64,000 nucleotides of DNA from Nymphaea colorata (lineage: Eukaryota; Streptophyta; Magnoliopsida; Nymphaeales; Nymphaeaceae). The stretch's first letter is position 1. Each line of letters begins with the position of its first letter. The notes beneath the pieces are model-generated. The model saw nothing but the letters and a program-made list of their open reading frames with translations. It was not told where the DNA came from and ran no database searches. Where the stretch lies: NCBI RefSeq assembly GCF_008831285.2, contig NC_045146.1, positions 20,723,289 to 20,787,288 on the forward strand, in the 5' to 3' direction. Positions 26,501 to 36,411 of this stretch are shown here, one piece after another. A program made the translations under genes and the position numbers.

Positions 26501-29500
26501 TTGCTACGAAAGACGTACTCCTCTGCAGATAAGGAAGTTGGAAATGCATTTTCTTCATGTCTCTTCCTTGAACTTTCCTTGCGCTTATCTTGATTTATGT
26601 TCCTTCCCGTGCCAGTGGCACATTTGACATCAGGAACCTGTAAAAAAAATTATCACTATTTTCTCTATATATTACAAATTGATGAATCATCCCATGGATT
26701 TTCATTCTAATAAGGTCAAAATAGAAACTTTGAGAGCTTACAGAAAACTACTAATGTTTACTGATTGGAATGTCCAACTGGTAGCTGAACTATCTTCAAT
26801 TCAGCATTATTGGGCTTGAAACAACATTTTAGAGGTAACGAAAAATAAATACTCACATTATTTCACTATAATAAAAATATAGATGCACTTATAAAGGCAC
26901 AGTGGCTTACATCATGCAAACTTGTTGTCATCTTCCTCAGCTTCACCACAGTAATTTGCCATGAGTTCTCATCAGGAATCCATATAGGCATGAGGCGAAC
27001 ATTTTCAGGACTTAAAATAAAGCGGCCATAATCACCTGCAAGACAATCATTACTGTCTAATCAACCTACCAAAGAGTGATAAAACATGCTAAGAAAGATG
27101 AATGGTGCATCAGCATGCATTTGATAGAGAACAAAAGAGTACAAGCACCACTAAGTAATGTGGTATCATTCAGTTGAGAAGAAAATTAAAGCAACATGAG
27201 ACTGAACCACAGAACATCACTAGTAGAATTGAAAACTTTACCATGTAAATCTATTAACAGCTGAGCATCACTAGTTCCCAAAAATGCACCTTCTATCCAT
27301 CTGCACATGCATGAAAGAACGAACTAATTACATCTGAACCTGTAAAAGAGAAACTCTATGCCTTCTTAGCAGTAAGGCCAAACATGGATTATCATATAAG
27401 ATGCCAACAGTATATGAAAGTTCAATATTATGGGGTATCTATTTCAAGGAATAACTCTTTTCATACTGAACCTTAAATATTCAGCATTGCAAGTGCCATA
27501 TCCATTTTTATACTTGTAAGCTCGCAGATATAATTAATTCAACAGGATAAATAGATATATGTCATACAACAGTATAATGCCTACACATGAATATACTTAT
27601 GTAAGCATGTAAGGGGATGCAGTAGCATTTCCTTTAGGCTAGGACTGGTTTTAGGTTCCAGTGAAAACCATGACTGTTCATACATTTTATCACAAATTAT
27701 CCTGCCAACGTACTTATTTCTTATTTGGTACTTGCTTTGGATTGGATCAAATTAAGGAAAAAGCTACAATATTTTGTTATCAAGTTTCAGTGTTACCTGA
27801 ATGACAGAACAGAATTCCTAATACATGTTTTACATTGATTAAACCATAATTTAGGTTGACAACAAATAGTGGCATCTATGCGCCTCTTGGAGCCTATAAG
27901 AGGCAAAACTAAAAGGATCCTGAGTAAGGCAGGATCAAACATTATAGTGAAGACTATCTAGCGATTCTAGCCTACAGCTCGTGCAAGGCAATCTTGATCA
28001 GCTAAGGATCCTTGTTCCTTGAGAAAAGGTGCCTATTGGAAAGACGATATGCAACTTTGATAGAAAAACATGTTAAGTCCACTGCAAGTCTGCAACATTG
28101 GTAGGTGGATCAACAAATTATGTTTTTCGCATATAAAAAGAAACCAGCAAAGATGGAAAATAACAAAGAGAAGTGACTACAAAGGAAAAAGGAGCAAATA
28201 AATAAACTTCTTTCAAGCAAAGCAAAGGAAAATCACCTGTTATCAACCCAAGCTTCCACAAGTTGCCCTTTCACAAGGACCTCCATCACCTCTTTGCTAT
28301 GTTCTACCAAATATATTTCATTTGGCAGCCTGCCTAAATCAAGTGTTGGGCGCATGTTAAAAGATGAAGCAGCCTCTTTTCCTTTATCAGGTCCAAATTT
28401 CAATGAAAACCACCCATCATGTTGCTCTGAATATTAACCTCCAACCGTCAATGATAACATATGCTACAATCAAAATATATATCATGGTAACCTTGAAATG
28501 AAAAGCTTTACCACCTTCAATAGCTTCAGCAAAGTGGACAAATGCTTTTCCCTCACTAATGCGCACAATTTTTCCATTAATCCAGAACCTTTGAGAAGAC
28601 TCATGTTTAAGAACCTATGAAACAAAATAAAACTAATTCAAGAGGAACCACCCCGAGAAACAATAAGTTCAGCATTCTAGATTATGCACGTATTGCAACA
28701 TATATATACCTCAACTGAGGTGCCTTCAGAGAACATGCATGGAATCAGTGCCAGCTCTGTGGAGATAGTGGTAGAATTTTCTGAAGGTTGCACACAGTTC
28801 TCTGCGTTGTTGGCATCGCCATCATCATCATCATCGTCACTGTCATCATCATCATCATCCTCGTCGCTGTTGTCATCATGATTCTCATCCATACGATTTT
28901 TTGAGTCCCTAGAAACACGTCTGAGGTCCTCTCTGTACCAAAAGTTAATCAGTGAGTATGGTACCTAGTCTAAGCAATCATGTTGAAGGGCTAAAAAAGC
29001 TAAGAAGGTGTATTAGATAGTCTCTAATACTGGCAGAACAATCAAATAGATGTAGAAATAAAACCTACAGGTGCAAAGTTTGGCCACTTCTAACAAATCA
29101 ATTAATAGACCACCTCAAATCATAATTTTTTAAGTATATAAAAGTGCTAATGTAATGCTTTTCCTCATCTCAGGTTACTGGAATCGCATGGATGACTTTG
29201 CAAAGTTGCAAAGAATTTAATAGAAAAGAACTTTCAAGAAAAGTAGTCCTTGTAGTGGATTCTCTCATCTTTTTATCATTAACTCAACAAAGCCTATTTT
29301 TCTTCTCACATTAAAAACACTCTAGAAGCCATTTTTCAATGCTGGGTCAGTTCTATGCTAGAAGCTTTCAGACTTTATCACTTACCTGGGACAAATATTC
29401 ATGCATTCAGAAGTAAAATTTTGGCAATACACTGTAGCTTTAGTCATTGGGTCGAAGGTTATGAGCCTATCTATGCAGTTCTACAAATTCAACCACACTT

Positions 29501-32500
29501 TGGACTTGCAACTTTTTCCGATTTTAGTTACTGATGGATCAACATATTGCTTAACAAATCCTTCTTCTGTTTATTCCACCTCCTCTAAACTGTCATTATA
29601 TATGCCAGTTTTCCATTTATTATTTTACAGTTCTGAAAGCAATGAAATATTTTTCTTGTTCTAGTAAAAAGTTTGACTTGCCGACCAACAGTCCATTTCC
29701 AATTTCAACATGTGGATGATTTACATTTTTGAAGCTTGACAGAGGTGCTTGAAGTGTTTATAGTGCTTAGAAAGTACCATAGAGACAATCTCAGTATGAC
29801 TCTTACAGGTTCAACCATCAATCATTAAAAGGAAAACTTTTCTTTTCTTTTAAATGAAGCACATAATTATACTATGAAAGCGAAAGCAATCATCGCCCAA
29901 CATGCAATCACATCTCCAGCAGCATCTACATTCATACATTTAATCTGGTTCAGATCTTCAAAACATCAGATAGAGACAATAAATGTTAAACAACCATGCA
30001 TCTACATAACATGAACATATTTAACAACGAGAAAATGGAAGTGATTCAGATTCAAGTATTGGAAAGAGAGATTGGCAAACAACAATCAGAAGACTAATAT
30101 GGAAACATCAATTACATCTGCTTACTTTACACATGCCTTCTTAGTTGCCTGAAGACTGAACCCCCTGTCTTGAACAGCACTCGTAGACAAAATTGTCTGA
30201 TACTGTCCTCCAATTTTCTGCTTAAAACAATGTAAAATAAATAGTCTTGTTGATGGTATACTAGACAAACAAGAGTTTGTATAAAGTCTCTAGAAGGAAA
30301 AACTTGCAGATTTAAGCCCTGCAGAAGATAACTGTATGTAATGTATTTCTATCAGCATAACTCACGTGAAAATGCCCTGTGGATCCATTCAAAATCTCCT
30401 CAAAATTGACACTGAGATAATAACCATACAATTTGTCAGATATGTCCAGAACCTGCCAACATGAATAGCAATTAAGAAGTGATATTGGTTGGAGAAAGCC
30501 ACATTCTAGTGGACTTCTTAGTTTCATGTCATTATCTTTACTGTAAGTATGAGCTTAAGGTACTTGAGCAACAAAATGAGGGACAAAAAAAATGTATTCC
30601 AATAGTAGCAAAATGAACCTAGTAGCAAAACCTGTTTGTACGATCAAATCACCCTACAAAATGGTTTGACTCAAAATGTCAGACCTATGATCACCTACAA
30701 TTTTGGTATCCCCTGCCTAGTCTAGCAGCAAGCAGCAATTTTCCCATTTGTGCTTCAAAATCAACCATGAGTTTTGTTTGGCATTGGTTGGACGAAAGTG
30801 CAACCATTGGTGTAGAGAAATGCATCTTTAGATGTTTGATTATTTCTATTTTCTAGAGAACAGGAAGGGGAAGCAACGGAAAGAGGCAATTCTTTTCAAC
30901 TGTGAGGGCTTCTTTGTTTAACTTGCAATTTTTAAAGTTAAGACAACCAGTCATGCATGCAAACACATAATAGTTAATACTATTGCACATTATTAACTTG
31001 CTAGAATGAAAAGAAGCATGAATCAACAAAGTACAGGTATGCCAACATAACCAACATAAAAAAAATAGATGGATAACAGAATTGTGGTGTGCATTGATAC
31101 ATACATCTACCCACTCGGCACGGAAATCACAAAATGGTGCACGATAAAGTTTCACGTTGCCATCAATGGTGCAAACAGCAAGCAAGCATCTGCATCCAGT
31201 TCAAGAAAAGATTGAGAATCCTTGAAATCCTATTGACAAATGATTGCACAGCAGGTGTACAATTAGGGCAAAATTCCAAAGCCGTAGGAACCAAATAAAA
31301 CACAAGAACAACACTCTTTCTCAAGTTAAGTGAAATATAAGTGAGTACATGTTCTGGTCGCATCTCTTGCTTAACAATGCTACTCAAGAGGCTGTGTGGT
31401 TCTTGGTCACCAGATAAAACTTGTGACCAACAGTCACAAACCCTTTAGCAACTGTAGTTGTTTATTCCACCTGGAACCAAAGCAAATGTGCTTTTTTAAT
31501 GGCTGTCAGGCAACAGGAACACTAACATAGCGTTTCATGAATCTGTCCCAATCTTTGGAACAAATTCATGAAACACTAAAATACAGAGTTCCATTAATAT
31601 GCCCACTTTTCGGGACTTATTCATGGAACATTATGTTAATAAAGTTCATGTTGCCAAACACCCCTAAAGGTTAATAAGATTATAGAATATGCTCTCAAGT
31701 CTCAAGTCTCATCCTAAATGCATAAAGACAAATATATAAATGTTTCTCTAAAACATTTTTTCACCATACCCTGAATTAGGAGCTAGTCCTTGATGCGACC
31801 AAGACATGGATCGAACACATGGACGTGTATCGCGAGTCAAGCATGTCGGCAACAAACATGGAGCCAAAAGATCTGCAGAAAACCAAGTGGAGCATGAAGT
31901 CAGCTGAGTTATCAAAGTGGCAGTAAATGTAAAGATCCTGACAAAGCATTAAAAAAAAAAAACTAGCTGAAACTGTAACAACAATTAAAAATTAACGTCA
32001 AAAACACGCTAAACATGATGTGTATGGTCTGCATCATGAATAAAATTCGTCATCTGAAACAGACACATAAACTCTGCTTCTGAAAGACAAGGACTAGAGG
32101 ATAGCAACACATGTAACCAAAAAAAAATAAAAAAGACCAACATAAAATGTGAACCTACAGCAGATTCATAGTCTGTTAACGATTAAAATACAAGAAGAAA
32201 GCATACTCTTAGATATGTTACAAATGTAGAATTGTGCAAAGCCAAAGATAGCACACAACAACTGCAAATATATTTAAGAAGGAAAACACAATTAGTAAGC
32301 AAATAATTTCTCCCAACGATTCATTGAGCAATCAAAGTTGGTACAGATGGATAACCTTGCACACCAAAGCTATTTATTCATATGGATATTGTATCTATAA
32401 TGTGATTATATGAATGAAGAAATTATAAGGATAACTAACTCAAATGAAGCCATTATGCTGCAATCTGGTCCTCGTCAGGTTGACCCTACTGAATCTAGGA

Positions 32501-34412
32501 GCAAGATGATCCAACAGATAATATGTTTCATGGCATGTTTACATTCATCATAGAATTCAGATTCACCACAGACACATCAAGAGAAACATCATAAAATTGA
32601 GAATTGGATCGAACACAGGGAAACTTCCATAAGTCACGTTTGTCCACTCTTTTCCAGTGATCCCAAATGTGCCCTTACCTCACATACTACAGTTTTTTTA
32701 TGATTAAATTTCAAGATGCAGTTGGAATTCCATAAGTCACGTTTGTCCACTCTTTTCCAGTGATCCCAAATGTGTCCTTACAACACATACTACAGTTTTC
32801 TGATGATTAAATTTCAAGATGCAGTCAGTTCCAGGTTGTTTTATAACAACCCGACCCACTCCCGGGCTCGGGCCCCTGGTTCGACGGATCTCATCCCACC
32901 CCCTAACAGTTTCGGTTCCAATCCTAAAAAGGTTAGGAACCAGGACAATAATCTCATTAAAGCCTCCCTTTATAAGCCCTTGAAGATTCCTCACAATCTT
33001 CGATACGAGACTAAACTTCTGAGGTGTTACATGTTTCAAGCAAGAAGATCTCCCCAGAACGTAGAGTGCTCATTTAGAGAGTGGAAGCTTATTCTTACAA
33101 CACCAGGTTGTGATTGCTAAATGTAATTTTAACGATTTGTCTCTTTTGTAAGAAAATTCATTTTTTGGAAACATAGTTTTCTTATGTCTTTATGCAAAGG
33201 AAGCTTTAAGAGATCTCCATGAACACTTTCCATGTCAAATTTTTTCTTTCCAACTTACAACTTATTACCGTGTTGATTTTGAATTTGTCAATTAAGGTGC
33301 AATCTAACAATAGTTTCTTAGGCAATTACACGGTAAGGTAATATGGTAAAAACCTCGGACATCTTTTCATGCTCGCCTTTCACAAAAAAGTTCATAGCCT
33401 CTTTTACCTCTGCTTCACATGGAATCAGAAACAACGTCATTTCCCCCCTAAATCCCAAAAACATTCCAAAGATTCTAGAACCATCTCTTAATTCAATAGT
33501 ACAGCCCATCAAAAACTATATGATACTTCAGTCGAATTCATCGCTTCTACATGAGCATGAGCTGGACACGTGGTTCTCCGGCTCTTCCTGGATAGACCAG
33601 TTAAAGCCTGCAGCAAAATCTGTGGCTTGAGGACAATTTCGAGTTTTTTCCCGCAGAAACGGGATATTACAAAATATTGCATGACAAGCCTCGAACTGGT
33701 GCTCCCGGAAGAAAGGATTTCCATGCTTCCATGCAAGCCGGCACTCACACACCATCGGCACGCGCATGATCACACACAAACGTACACCGCATATGACTTG
33801 CTCTTTGCTCCTGTAGATGTTGATGCTTCAATTTTAATCAGAGACCCGTAGTAGGTCATGCATCGAATTGTGCTTATCTTAGTCGGAACATCCTTGCGGT
33901 TTTCATAGGAGACTGAGATAGTCGTTCTACCAACATCTGGTCTGGTTCAAATTTTTTACGAGACTAATGGAATAAAAACTCCAAAAGAAAATGGATACTG
34001 GAATATGTGCAGAGATAGCGATGCTGGAAGGGCCGCATCGACTGGGAACATACACAAGCTAGACAATTCAGAGTGAGTCATTGAGCGAAGCATTATGAAA
34101 TCACACCTTGCCTCTTCACTACTCCTATCTGAACCGGCGGCCTACTGCGAAGCGTGATCCAACCTCGCGGTCCAGAAAGCGAAGACGGATTCTGTGAGCA
34201 GCACGATGTATCCAAAGAAAGATAAAGTTAACGAGCGATCGAAGAGCGTCACCTATATTGAAAGCATTCGTACTGTAAAAAACATTAACATTTACCAGAA
34301 CAGTCACGACATGGCCAGACCCAACAGCAAGCAAGTTCTCTTCGGACCAGGCAATGGCGTTAGGGTAGCACGGGGACGCGGAGAGATACGTCGCATCGAA
34401 ACGCGACCCCAT
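20573..34412 (-). CDS. TFIIIC-type WD40 protein with C-terminal TFIIIC zinc finger and two Agenet modules
   Basis: Likely orthologue of Arabidopsis At3g49400 and relative of GTF3C4 (TFIIIC90), a nuclear factor for RNA polymerase III initiation. Exons: 34412-34296, 34191-34107, 31872-31770, 31189-31105, 30452-30366, 30217-30126, 28932-28710, 28614-28512, 28426-28237, 27300-27242, 27035-26911, 26637-26195, 25100-25019, 24891-24718, 24651-24598, 24194-24087, 24002-23934, 22178-22132, 22005-21307 and 20951-20573. Phases agree throughout, giving 1107 aa. The start is ATG at 34412 (MGSRFDATYL). Propeller strands include LLAVGSGHVVTVL, CLLAVCTIDGNVKLYR, LLAVGGKCGKISFW, LLATGSCDGCVKLW and CLYSCSQDNSVHCW. 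An Asp-rich tract (about 206-230) precedes Agenet-like modules at about 254-330 and 348-410. The last exon (about 983-1107) has Cys/His pairs and ends LLQRLQPEFLLSTCLV, as in zf-TFIIIC. Exon 8 has two in-frame donors 3 bp apart. Subunit identity is by homology only. Confidence 0.93.
23107..23245 (+). repeat. CA/TA microsatellite in the same dispersed repeat as at 4107
   Basis: Lies in intron 17 of the TFIIIC gene. TTGCTTAAAA precedes a (CA)n-(TA)n tract at about 23133-23166. A TTTGCACCCA box and then CTATGTGACATAG follow. The flanks match those of the (TA)n locus in the CID intron. Confidence 0.6.
25395..25560. repeat. GC-richer dispersed repeat with CCTAGG motifs
   Basis: A stretch in intron 12 of the TFIIIC gene is rich in CACCTA, CCTAGG and GCCTAG motifs, with many partial self-complementarities. 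It stands out from the AT-rich intron. It resembles the GCCTAGGCGCC-type repeats common in plant introns, but I cannot define its ends. Confidence 0.4.
31500..31664. mobile_element. MITE-like foldback element (165 bp) with TAA target duplication
   Basis: Lies in intron 3 of the TFIIIC gene. The ends form an imperfect terminal inverted repeat (TGGCTGTCAGGCAACAGGAAC at the left, 16 of 21 positions matched at the right). TAA flanks both sides (31497-31499 and 31665-31667). Inside, a nearly perfect 20-bp foldback centred near 31551 has arms GTTTCATGAATCTGTCCCAA and its complement. The 3-bp TAA duplication fits the PIF/Harbinger (Tourist) class. No transposase is present. Confidence 0.7.
32625..32826. 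repeat. Tandem duplication, about 103-bp unit, in TFIIIC intron 2
   Basis: Copies at 32625-32722 and 32728-32826 are nearly identical, beginning TTCCATAAGTCACGTTTGTC and ending TTTCAAGATGCAGT. They differ at only a few bases. The solo LTR at 32842 follows directly. Confidence 0.9.
32842..33031 (+). mobile_element. Solo LTR (190 bp) with perfect 5-bp target duplication, in TFIIIC intron 2
   Basis: The segment runs from TATAACAACCC to GAGGTGTTACA. The end is TGTTACA and the start is its inverse with one change (TATAACA for TGTAACA). TGTTT flanks both sides (32837-32841 and 33032-33036). It contains TTTATAAG about 60 bp before the right end, a plausible LTR TATA box, which sets the orientation. 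No internal domain remains. Confidence 0.8.
33079..33280. repeat. Dispersed repeat copy A (second copy at 36575)
   Basis: About 200 bp in TFIIIC intron 2 aligns in the same orientation with 36575-36785, roughly 80-85 percent identical by eye. Shared blocks include AGCTTATTCTTACAA, TATGTCTTTA, GCAAAGGAAGCT and AAGAGATCTCCATGAA. I do not recognise a family. Confidence 0.8.
33318..33780 (-). other. Unidentified open-frame fragments in TFIIIC intron 2
   Basis: Minus-strand frames at 33318-33512 (beginning GCTIELRDGSRIFGMFLGF) and 33509-33779 look more protein-like than the surrounding intron. They are separated by frame changes and match nothing I recognise. They may be a degraded transposon or gene fragment. 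I do not assign a function. Confidence 0.2.
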
Positions 34413-35280
34413 TGCTCTCTTTTCAACCGCGAGCACCGATCCACGGCAAGAGATCTGAAGTGGATCTCTCGCCGGAAGCAATAGACCGCTTTGATTGTCA
34501 ATCAGAAGGACGGCAAGACGTATGCATGCCGAAACAGTGAGCAGAGACCGTACGACGACGGAGATACGCGTGCTTCGCCGGAATCCTGGCAGTTCAGGCG
34601 ATGCAGCAACGGCTGGATGCCGGCAACGAGCTGCGTAGGAGTGGGCGGCAGATCAAAGCCCTTTTGAACGTTGAGGAGAAGAAGGATTGCGCGGGAGAGA
34701 TGGATCTTGGCGCTCTTTTGTCTTGAGGGGAGGTCGCGGGATCAAATCGGGACGATGCGCGCGGAATCGGTGGAAGGGAGGAAGTCTTGGAAGATCGTCA
34801 GGAACCGCAGATCAAACCCCCTCAGTGTCCGTTTCCTCCCGAGAGAGAGGGATAGAGAGAAAGAGCAAAAAAGCATCAAATAAAATAATGAGTGCGCCAC
34901 CTAAACCCTAGCTTCGCCCCGCCCTTTATACGTAGCTATACAGCAGGTAGGCTTATACCGAGCCCGGTACGGTTTCGGTTTGGTTGCCTTCCCAAATAAA
35001 TTATCGTCTGCTTTTTTGCTTTTAGAAAAATTGTAAAGAATGGCCAACAAATGAGTGAATAACGGGGCGCCTAAGTTTCAAAAGTCAGACAATAGGATCC
35101 TCACAATTTTTAGGAGATTCAGCCGCTTTTAGAATATATAGTAAAATAAAATGGTACATTACAAATTTATCCTTTCAAATTAAAAGCATCCCTTGAAACA
35201 AATAAAAATGATGGGAGAAGTTTAGATGACACTCGCTTGTGATTATCAAGTTTTTTAGATGGCATTTGAATGACAATTCA
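34413..35280. other. Promoter and 5' region of the TFIIIC gene
   Basis: The first 500 bp upstream of the TFIIIC start is markedly GC-richer than the rest, as expected for a leader and core promoter read toward lower coordinates. Short plus-strand frames here (34671-34911) are antisense to that leader and carry no domain. Beyond about 34930 the sequence becomes AT-rich with nothing recognisable. Confidence 0.4.
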
Positions 35281-35290
35281 AGCATGTTTA

Positions 35291-35494
35291 TGGTGTGTTT
35301 GGATGACATGCCAAACCCATTTTTTATAAAATCTGGAGGTCGAAAAACTAACCTCTCTTTTCGGTTTATTGTCTTGATTTTGTTGTGTTGTCCATGCGTA
35401 TGCACCAGGTTTTAAAGTTCATTCAAAATTTTAATTTTTACAAAACCAAGTTTCCACAAAGTCTTGTTTTTAAATGTGACATCCAAACACTCCC
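35291..35494. mobile_element. Tourist-like MITE (204 bp) with TTA target duplication
   Basis: Terminal inverted repeats read TGGTGTGTTTGGATG at the left and the inverse of GGGAGTGTTTGGATG at the right, 13 of 15 matched. TTA flanks both ends (35288-35290 and 35495-35497). Size, ends and 3-bp duplication fit PIF/Harbinger-derived MITEs. It has no coding capacity. Confidence 0.75.
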
Positions 35495-35843
35495 TTAAAG
35501 AGTTATGAGAGTCTGGTTTAGATGTTGGTGTTAGGCTTTTCATGATTAAATTCATTCGTTTTTTAATTAACAATTGTTACTTCATTAGCGTGTTTTTTCT
35601 TGACTTGGAAATTTGTGTTGTAACTGATTAAACTTTGTGTCGCATCGAAACGAAAGGTCTGAAAACATGCTTAGTCTGTGAAACAAATTGATCAATTATC
35701 TAAGCGCAAAATTATTAAAAGCATAAAAGTTTTCATCTTTTGGACATCTGATTGCAGAAAAGGTAGTTTATTGCATCAGAGCAGAGAATAGATAGAGTCC
35801 ATCACTTGTTTTATTTATATATGTCGAGGTTCAGATACAGAAA

Positions 35844-36411
35844 AGCGTGGTCTGTTAGACTGGGAGAAGAAGCTGAATATTATAATGGGAACTGCAAGGG
35901 GCATGGTTTATTTTCATTCCCGACTCAACATCATCCACCGGTATCTTAAGGCCGCCAACGTTCTTTTGGTAACTCTTTGTGGCTTTAAAAGTTTTTCCTC
36001 TTCGAGGATGGCACACGTAGACTGTCATTTGTATATCTGTTATCATGGAACCTTCTTTTTTGTTATATTATCATGGAAAGTGCATCTAATTTTTACCTCT
36101 TTAAATGTCATTTTCAATACACCTAATTTTTAAGTCTAGGAATGGGACTGGAATTCGTGGATCCTTTGCTGAGAGTGACAAGCCCAACTCGTGAAATATT
36201 AAGATGCATAAATATGGACTTGCTCTGCGTTCAAGATGAAGCTGAAAGCAGACCAACTATGTCTTCCGTTCTTCTCATGCTTGGGAGAGGGTCTTTGGCG
36301 CTTCCGGTGCCGACAGAATCTCTATTCTATATCAAAAGATGCGTCAAGCTTTCAAACGAACCACAATCTTCAGTAAATGGAGTTACAAATACTAAAATTT
36401 CTCCAAGGTAG
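35844..36411 (+). pseudogene. Receptor-like kinase pseudogene fragment (S-domain/CRK type)
   Basis: At 35844-35970 the frame reads [18 protein letters not shown] and then [13 protein letters not shown], the catalytic-loop region of a plant receptor-like kinase. The proton-acceptor Asp of HRD is replaced by Tyr (HRY). A donor-like GTAACT follows NVLL. At 36142-36411 the frame resumes with FVDPLLR, ILRCI, LLCVQDEAESRPTMSSVLLML, the C-terminal subdomain XI. The activation segment (DFG to APE) and subdomains VIII-X are missing between them. There is no N-lobe, ectodomain or transmembrane segment nearby. It is therefore a relic, not an active kinase. Confidence 0.8.

Noticed and set aside
28684..28881. 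Ser-rich plus-strand frame
   Set aside because: It is the complement of the Asp-coding repeat in TFIIIC exon 7.
34412..34481. TFIIIC start 23 codons upstream
   Set aside because: The upstream codon is TTG. The ATG at 34412 matches the expected start of the homologue.
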